A stretch of 64,000 nucleotides of DNA from Pseudomonas sp. GCEP-101 (GTDB lineage Bacteria; Pseudomonadota; Gammaproteobacteria; Pseudomonadales; Pseudomonadaceae): NCBI RefSeq assembly GCF_025133575.1, contig NZ_CP104011.1:2046001-2110000 (forward strand), given 5' to 3'. The notes under the pieces are model-generated. The model was not told the origin of the DNA. It saw nothing but the letters and a program-made list of their open reading frames with translations, and made no database searches. Shown in pieces: positions 59,667 to 64,000 of the stretch. Every line of letters starts with the position of its first letter. Position 1 is the first letter of the stretch. The translations under genes and the position numbers were made by a program.

Positions 59667-61016
59667 ATGGCGACCATAGATTCCGATTACGTCAAAAGCA
59701 TGGCCCAGCAGCTGGCCACGTACGAAGTGCAGAACGGCCTGAACAAGGCCGACCGCAACAAGACGTCGTACCAGTCCCAGCTGACCGCGGTGACCTCGCT
59801 CGAGTCGGCGCTCAAGACCTTCTCCTCGGCGGTAAAGAGCCTGCAGGGCGTGACCGGCAGCAACAGCAGCATGCTGGTCAACAGCGCCACCACCAGCAAG
59901 GACGGCTACCTGACCGCCAAGGTGGACAAGAACGCCGTGCCCGGCAGCTACGACTTCTTCGTCGAGCAGCTCGCCACCAGCCACCAGCTGTCGTTCTCCG
60001 GCCTGCAGACCAGCGATATCGACACCCAGGGCACCCTGACCCTGACCCAGAACGGCAAATCCTTCGACATTGACCTGAGCAAGATCGACACCGACGGCGA
60101 CGGCGCCAACTCGCTGGACGAGCTGGCCGCGGCCATCAACAAGGCCACCGACAACACCGGCGTGAAGGCCACCCTGGTGCGCAGCAACGGCCAGGTCTCG
60201 CTGGTGCTGGGCGCCGAGAAGTCCGGCGCGCAGAACGCCATCAGCCTGTCGCTGAGCGGCACCGACAGCGCCAATGGCGCCTTCGAGAACGCCATCGGCA
60301 ACCCCCAGGAGCTGTCCAAGGCGCAGGACGCCCGCGTTCGCCTGGGGGGCGAGAACGGCATGCTGCTGACCAACGCCAGCAACACCTTCGACAACATCAT
60401 CGACGGCGTCAGCGCCACCTTCACCCAGGCGCAGAAGTCCGGCGAACAGGCGATCCGTCTGACCGTCGCGCAGGACCAGAGCGAGACCAAGAAGAAGGTG
60501 CAGACCTTCATCGACGCCTTCAACGCCCTGGCCGGCACCATCGACAGCCTCACCGCCGCCGGCGACCAGAACGGCAACGCCCGCGGCGCCCTGGCGGGCG
60601 ATTCCAGCGTGCGCGCCATCGAGAACGCGCTGAACCAGATGGTCCGCACCAGCTTCGGCGGCGCCAACCTGATCACCCTGGGCATCAGCGCCGACCGCAG
60701 CGGCAAGCTGACCCTCGATGCGACCCGTTTCGAGAAGGCCATCGCCAGCGACCCCGAGGCTCTGGACAAGCTGTTCATGGGCAAGGGCAACCTGCTCGAC
60801 AGCCTCGACAAGGGCGTCGCCGTGTACACCAACAGCGTCAATGGCGTCATGAAGAACCGCAAGGACGCCCTGAACAACAGCCTCAGCCGCGTCAACGACG
60901 ACTACGACAACCTGCAGAAGCAGTACGACACCTACTACGCGCGCTACCTCAAGCAATACACCTCGATGATGCAGACCATGCAGTCGATGGACCAGACCAG
61001 CGGGATGTTCGGATGA
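59667..61016 (+). CDS. fliD: Filament cap protein FliD, lateral type
   Basis: 449 residues. It has the N-terminal FliD_N (SDYVKSMAQQLATYEVQNGL..., TTSKDGYLTAKVDKNAVPG) and the C-terminal FliD_C coiled-coil (SLSRVNDDYDNLQKQYDTYY, MMQTMQSMDQTSGMFG). It caps the filament and guides flagellin folding. It is first in an operon with fliS-fliT-fliK-fliL-fliA. Its stop overlaps the fliS ATG (ATGA). Confidence 0.95.
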   Translation: MATIDSDYVKSMAQQLATYEVQNGLNKADRNKTSYQSQLTAVTSLESALKTFSSAVKSLQGVTGSNSSMLVNSATTSKDGYLTAKVDKNAVPGSYDFFVEQLATSHQLSFSGLQTSDIDTQGTLTLTQNGKSFDIDLSKIDTDGDGANSLDELAAAINKATDNTGVKATLVRSNGQVSLVLGAEKSGAQNAISLSLSGTDSANGAFENAIGNPQELSKAQDARVRLGGENGMLLTNASNTFDNIIDGVSATFTQAQKSGEQAIRLTVAQDQSETKKKVQTFIDAFNALAGTIDSLTAAGDQNGNARGALAGDSSVRAIENALNQMVRTSFGGANLITLGISADRSGKLTLDATRFEKAIASDPEALDKLFMGKGNLLDSLDKGVAVYTNSVNGVMKNRKDALNNSLSRVNDDYDNLQKQYDTYYARYLKQYTSMMQTMQSMDQTSGMFG

Positions 61017-61411
61017 GCGCCTACGGCATGAACGAAAGCTACGACAGCTACCGGATGATCGACCTGGAATCCAAGGCCGCCTCGTCCTCGCCCTACGAAC
61101 TGGTGCTGGTGCTGTTCGACGGCCTGCTCGACGAACTGGCCCGCGCCCGCGGGCACATCGAGCACAAGCGCTACCAGCAGAAGGGCCGCTCCCTGGAGAA
61201 GTGCCTGAACATCCTCAACGGCCTCAACGGCGCGCTCGACTACGAGAACGGCGGCGAGACCGTGCAGGGCCTGGCGCGGCTGTACGACTACTGCATCTAC
61301 CGGCTCTCCGACGTCAGCGTGTCGCTGGAGGTCGCCGGCATCGATGAAGTCGTGCGCCTGCTGGGCATTCTGCGTGAAGGCTGGGAGGGCGTGAGTGCCG
61401 CACGTGGATGA
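61013..61411 (+). CDS. fliS: Flagellin chaperone FliS, lateral type
   Basis: 132 residues, helical bundle with the FliS core (SPYELVLVLFDGLLDELARA, KGRSLEKCLNILNGLNGALD). It binds flagellin C termini before export. Overlaps fliD (4 bp) and fliT (17 bp). Confidence 0.94.
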   Translation: MSAYGMNESYDSYRMIDLESKAASSSPYELVLVLFDGLLDELARARGHIEHKRYQQKGRSLEKCLNILNGLNGALDYENGGETVQGLARLYDYCIYRLSDVSVSLEVAGIDEVVRLLGILREGWEGVSAARG

Positions 61412-61712
61412 TCGCCAGCGCCTGCTCGAGCTGTACGAACAGCTCGGCGCGGCGCTGCAGCGCAAGGACTGGAAAGCCATGGGGCAGGTTGACCTGGCGA
61501 TTCGCGCGCAACTGGTGGCGATGTCGTCGCAGGCGAGCCTGGCGGCCGATGTCCTGCTGGCCAAGAAGCACCTCAAGCGCCTGCACGAGCAGGCCTCGCA
61601 AGCCTGCGCCGAGGAGTGCGAGCGCTTGCGCCGCCTCCTGCTCTCGCACCTGGAGTATGCCGAGGGCCGCTCGGCGTACATGCAGGTGGATACGTACCAG
61701 GAGGGTCGATAG
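61395..61712 (+). CDS. fliT: FliT-like flagellar chaperone, lateral type
   Basis: 105 residues, GTG start at 61395 inside the end of fliS. Helical (RQRLLELYEQLGAALQRKDW..., LAAKKHLKRLHEQASQ-like). Sequence is weakly conserved; the call rests on size and on fliD-fliS-fliT order. FliT holds FliD. Confidence 0.8.
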   Translation: MPHVDDRQRLLELYEQLGAALQRKDWKAMGQVDLAIRAQLVAMSSQASLAADVLLAKKHLKRLHEQASQACAEECERLRRLLLSHLEYAEGRSAYMQVDTYQEGR

Positions 61713-61715
61713 ACC

Positions 61716-62873
61716 GTGATCCAACTGCCGACCCAACCCCTGCCTGCCTCCGGGCGCGACGCGCCGCTGGCCGAGGCGCGCCCGCAGGAGGCGCGCCGCG
61801 ACGATGCCGGCGCTGCCGCCGTGACGAGCCTGCGCGCGCCGCAACCGGCGCCGTCGAACGTCGTCGAGCGAACCCTCAGCGTGCCATCCTTCCTTGCCCA
61901 GTTCGATACCGCCCGGGCCGAGGAGCCGCTGCCGACGGACGCCGCGCTACCGTTGCCGGCGCAGGCGCTGCCCGTCGAAGAAGGACGCGACAGCGAGGCC
62001 CAGGCGGCCGCCCCTGGCGACGCATCGCCTTCCGGCGCCGAGAGCTGGCTCGCCGGCATGCTCAGCCAGGCCGGGCTGGTGGTGCAGGCGCGGGACAACC
62101 CGCCGGCGCAGACCAGCGCCCGTGTCGCCGGTTTCGCCACCCAGGCGCTCGCTACGCCCGCGCAGCCGGCGCCTGCCGCGGTCAAGCCGGAGGATGTGCT
62201 GCTGCCCCCGGCCGAACTGCCCGAGGAGCCGGCCAGGCCCGCCGCCCCGGCGCCCCGCGAAGCGACCCAGAGCCAGGCGCAGACCCTGCTCCAGCAGCAC
62301 CTGGCGACCGCCGCTCAGGCACCCGATGCCAGCGTGCCGACGCTGCCGGCCGCGGCCCTCGAGCCGCGCCTGCCGGCCACCGACGGCAGCCCCCAGGCCG
62401 CCGCCACGCCGCCGGCCGCACCGCTGTTCGACCGGCCGCTGCACCTCAAGGGCAACAACGACGCCCATTGGGGCGAGCAGATGGTCACGGCGCTGCGCGA
62501 CAACGTCGAACTGCAGCTCAGCCAGCGCGTGCAGAACGCCACCATCCGTCTCGATCCGCCGGAGCTGGGCGCCATGGAAATCCTCGTCCGCCACGAGGCC
62601 GGGCAACTCAACGTACAGATCTCGGCCTCCAACGGCGATGTCGCGCGCCTGCTGCAGAACACCAGCGAGCGTCTGCGCCAGGAGCTGGTCGGGCAGAACT
62701 TCCTGCAGGTCAACGTGCAGGTGTCGTCCGATTCGCAGCCGGGCCAGCAGGGCCAGCCGCAGCGCCAGCGCGTGCCCGAGGAACAGCAGGCGGTCGCCGC
62801 CAACCCCCGTGACGCACAGCCCGGCGAGCGCTCCGCGCCGCGTGGCGAGCGTGACGTACTGATTACCGTGTAG
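61716..62873 (+). CDS. fliK: Hook-length control protein FliK, lateral type
   Basis: 385 residues, GTG start. A long Ala/Pro-rich N part (ruler) and the conserved C-terminal domain with IRLDPPELGAMEILVRHEAG and LRQELVGQNFLQVNVQV. It interacts with FlhB to stop hook growth. Confidence 0.92.
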   Translation: MIQLPTQPLPASGRDAPLAEARPQEARRDDAGAAAVTSLRAPQPAPSNVVERTLSVPSFLAQFDTARAEEPLPTDAALPLPAQALPVEEGRDSEAQAAAPGDASPSGAESWLAGMLSQAGLVVQARDNPPAQTSARVAGFATQALATPAQPAPAAVKPEDVLLPPAELPEEPARPAAPAPREATQSQAQTLLQQHLATAAQAPDASVPTLPAAALEPRLPATDGSPQAAATPPAAPLFDRPLHLKGNNDAHWGEQMVTALRDNVELQLSQRVQNATIRLDPPELGAMEILVRHEAGQLNVQISASNGDVARLLQNTSERLRQELVGQNFLQVNVQVSSDSQPGQQGQPQRQRVPEEQQAVAANPRDAQPGERSAPRGERDVLITV

Positions 62874-62917
62874 GCCGCCCGCGGCCCGTACCCACACAGG
62901 ATTTTTCGAGAAAGCCC

Positions 62918-63406
62918 ATGTCCACGCCGCGTCTCGTTCTACTGATGCTCATCGTGAATATCGCCGTCGTGCTGGGCGGCGTGTTCGTCAACTACAAGAT
63001 GATCAAGTCCGCCAGCCTCGCCCCCGTCGCCGCAGCCTCCGACAAGGACGGCGGCAAGGAAGACGCCCAGGAAGAGGATGAGCAGGAGAGCGCCGAATAC
63101 CTCTTCGTGCCGGTGGAGAAGATCATCGTCAGCTCCCGTGGCGAAGACCGCGAGCACTACTTCGTGATCGACCTGGTGCTGCAGGCCAAGGCCGAGCAGG
63201 AGCGCAAGAAGCTGGAAAGCGTGGCGCCGATGGTGCGCAGCTCGGTGGTCGCCAACCTGACCCCGGAGAAGTTCGAGGTGCTGCGCGCGATGCCCATCTC
63301 CGAGGTGCAGGCGCGCCTGGAGAAGGCGGTGATCGACGACTTTGCCGCGCGCAAGGTGGTGGTGCCGTTCGAGCACGTGATGCTCAGCAAGATGATCGTC
63401 CAGTAG
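62918..63406 (+). CDS. fliL: Stator-associated protein FliL, lateral type
   Basis: 162 residues: one N-terminal helix (LVLLMLIVNIAVVLGGVFVN), an acidic linker (GGKEDAQEEDEQE) and the periplasmic FliL domain (EHYFVIDLVLQAKAEQERKK). It surrounds stators and raises torque; in lateral systems it supports swarming. The downstream sigma gene starts 6 bp later. Confidence 0.92.
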   Translation: MSTPRLVLLMLIVNIAVVLGGVFVNYKMIKSASLAPVAAASDKDGGKEDAQEEDEQESAEYLFVPVEKIIVSSRGEDREHYFVIDLVLQAKAEQERKKLESVAPMVRSSVVANLTPEKFEVLRAMPISEVQARLEKAVIDDFAARKVVVPFEHVMLSKMIVQ

Positions 63407-63412
63407 GCCGCC

Positions 63413-64000
63413 ATGCACGCGCTTCGCGGCCCCGCCGTCGACCCTGCCTACGACTACGCCGGCGAGCACGGCGGCCACGCGCGCCTGTCGCCGGCGGCCG
63501 AACAGCGCTGGATGATGCAGTACCTGCCGCTGGTGCGGCGCATCGTCAGCCAGTTGTCGTTGCAGGCCAACCAGGTGCTGGACCGCGAAGACATGGAGCA
63601 GATCGGCCTGATGGGCCTGCTCGAAGGCCTGCGTCGCTACGGCGAGCCGGACGAACAGTTCGGCCGCTTCGCCGCGCTGCGCATCCGCGGCGCCATCCTC
63701 GACGAGCTGCGCCGCCAGGACTGGCGCCCGCGCCAGGTGCGGCAGCAGGCACACAAGGTGCGCGATGCGATCCGCGCGCTGGCCCGCCAGCTGGGCCGCG
63801 TCCCCAGCGACGAGGAGGTGCTGGCCGCCACCGGCCTCGACGAGGCGGGCTACCAGGACTACCTGCGCGCCGAGTCCTCCGAAGCCATCGAGAGCTTCGA
63901 TGCGCTGCTGCAGAACGGCCATGACGGCGTGCAGGGCAGCGGCGATGCGCTGGAGGAGCGGGTGCTCAAGGAGCGCCTGCTGGCCCAGGCGCTGGAGCGC
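63413..64000 (+). CDS. fliA: Flagellar sigma factor FliA (sigma-28), lateral type, cut by the window end
   Basis: The first 196 residues are present. Region 2 is clear (WMMQYLPLVRRIVSQLS..., EDMEQIGLMGLLEGLRRYGE, FAALRIRGAILDELRRQDWR) and region 3 begins after it (VRDAIRALARQLGRVPSDEE). Sigma-28 of the lateral system (FliAL), paired with the FlgM at 58597, probably for flagellin and stator genes beyond the window. The frame is open to base 64000, so the end is missing. Confidence 0.93.
   Translation, partial: MHALRGPAVDPAYDYAGEHGGHARLSPAAEQRWMMQYLPLVRRIVSQLSLQANQVLDREDMEQIGLMGLLEGLRRYGEPDEQFGRFAALRIRGAILDELRRQDWRPRQVRQQAHKVRDAIRALARQLGRVPSDEEVLAATGLDEAGYQDYLRAESSEAIESFDALLQNGHDGVQGSGDALEERVLKERLLAQALER

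Overview
The window is chromosomal DNA from a high-GC Pseudomonas, probably of the broader P. aeruginosa / P. nitroreducens-citronellolis group. The evidence is gene order recalled from PAO1: nrdJ-thrB-DUF2782-polA-ErsA-engB-cyt c5-cyt c4-dsbA-endonuclease-dgcP, glmR-glmS, and folE2-PA5537-dksA2-zigA-(PA5534)-COG0523-tonB1. TTG/GTG starts and many Pseudomonas REP/REPIN repeats agree. It is not PAO1 itself, because it carries insertions and a second flagellar system. Species was not tested by any search.

Layout. 1-11.1 kb: housekeeping block (class II ribonucleotide reductase tail, homoserine kinase, DNA polymerase I, ErsA sRNA with an AlgU-type promoter, EngB GTPase, cytochromes c5 and c4, DsbA, diguanylate cyclase DgcP). 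A 140-bp MITE-like element sits exactly at the engB stop codon. 11.1-14.1 kb: REP cluster, then glmR-glmS. 14.3-19.5 kb: a broken surface-protein locus. It holds the start of a BapA-like adhesin, a frameshift, about ten Ig-like repeats, and then an in-frame fusion to the last part of a chaperone-usher usher, followed by an intact CupE6-like fimbrial tip protein. 20-25 kb: two MFS transporters, cyclopropane synthase and an acetyltransferase.

25-31.5 kb: zinc/iron homeostasis island. Two perfect Zur-type palindromes precede folE2 and dksA2-zigA, and a Fur box precedes tonB1. A REP-associated transposase (RAYT) flanked by inverted REPs lies between. 31.6-36.3 kb: deoxyribosyltransferase-like protein, Ca2+/H+ antiporter, adenine deaminase, SDR and AEC transporter. 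36.6-43.8 kb: an amine-oxidation cluster. A DmmA-like protein, an FNR/2Fe-2S reductase, a heme-dependent oxidative N-demethylase (DUF3445) and an APC permease lie downstream of a strong sigma-54 promoter, next to a sigma-54 activator and a PAS-only sensor.

44.1-64 kb: PilZ protein, then a lateral-type (laf) flagellar cluster. flhA-flhB-fliR-fliQ-fliP-fliN-fliM lie on the minus strand, divergent from lafK-fliEFGHIJ, flgM-flgN, and fliD-fliS-fliT-fliK-fliL-fliA (fliA is cut by the window end). fliD has a consensus sigma-54 promoter. FliM appears to lack the usual N-terminal CheY-docking peptide, while FliN starts with a similar peptide. Flagellin, stator, rod and hook genes are not in the window.
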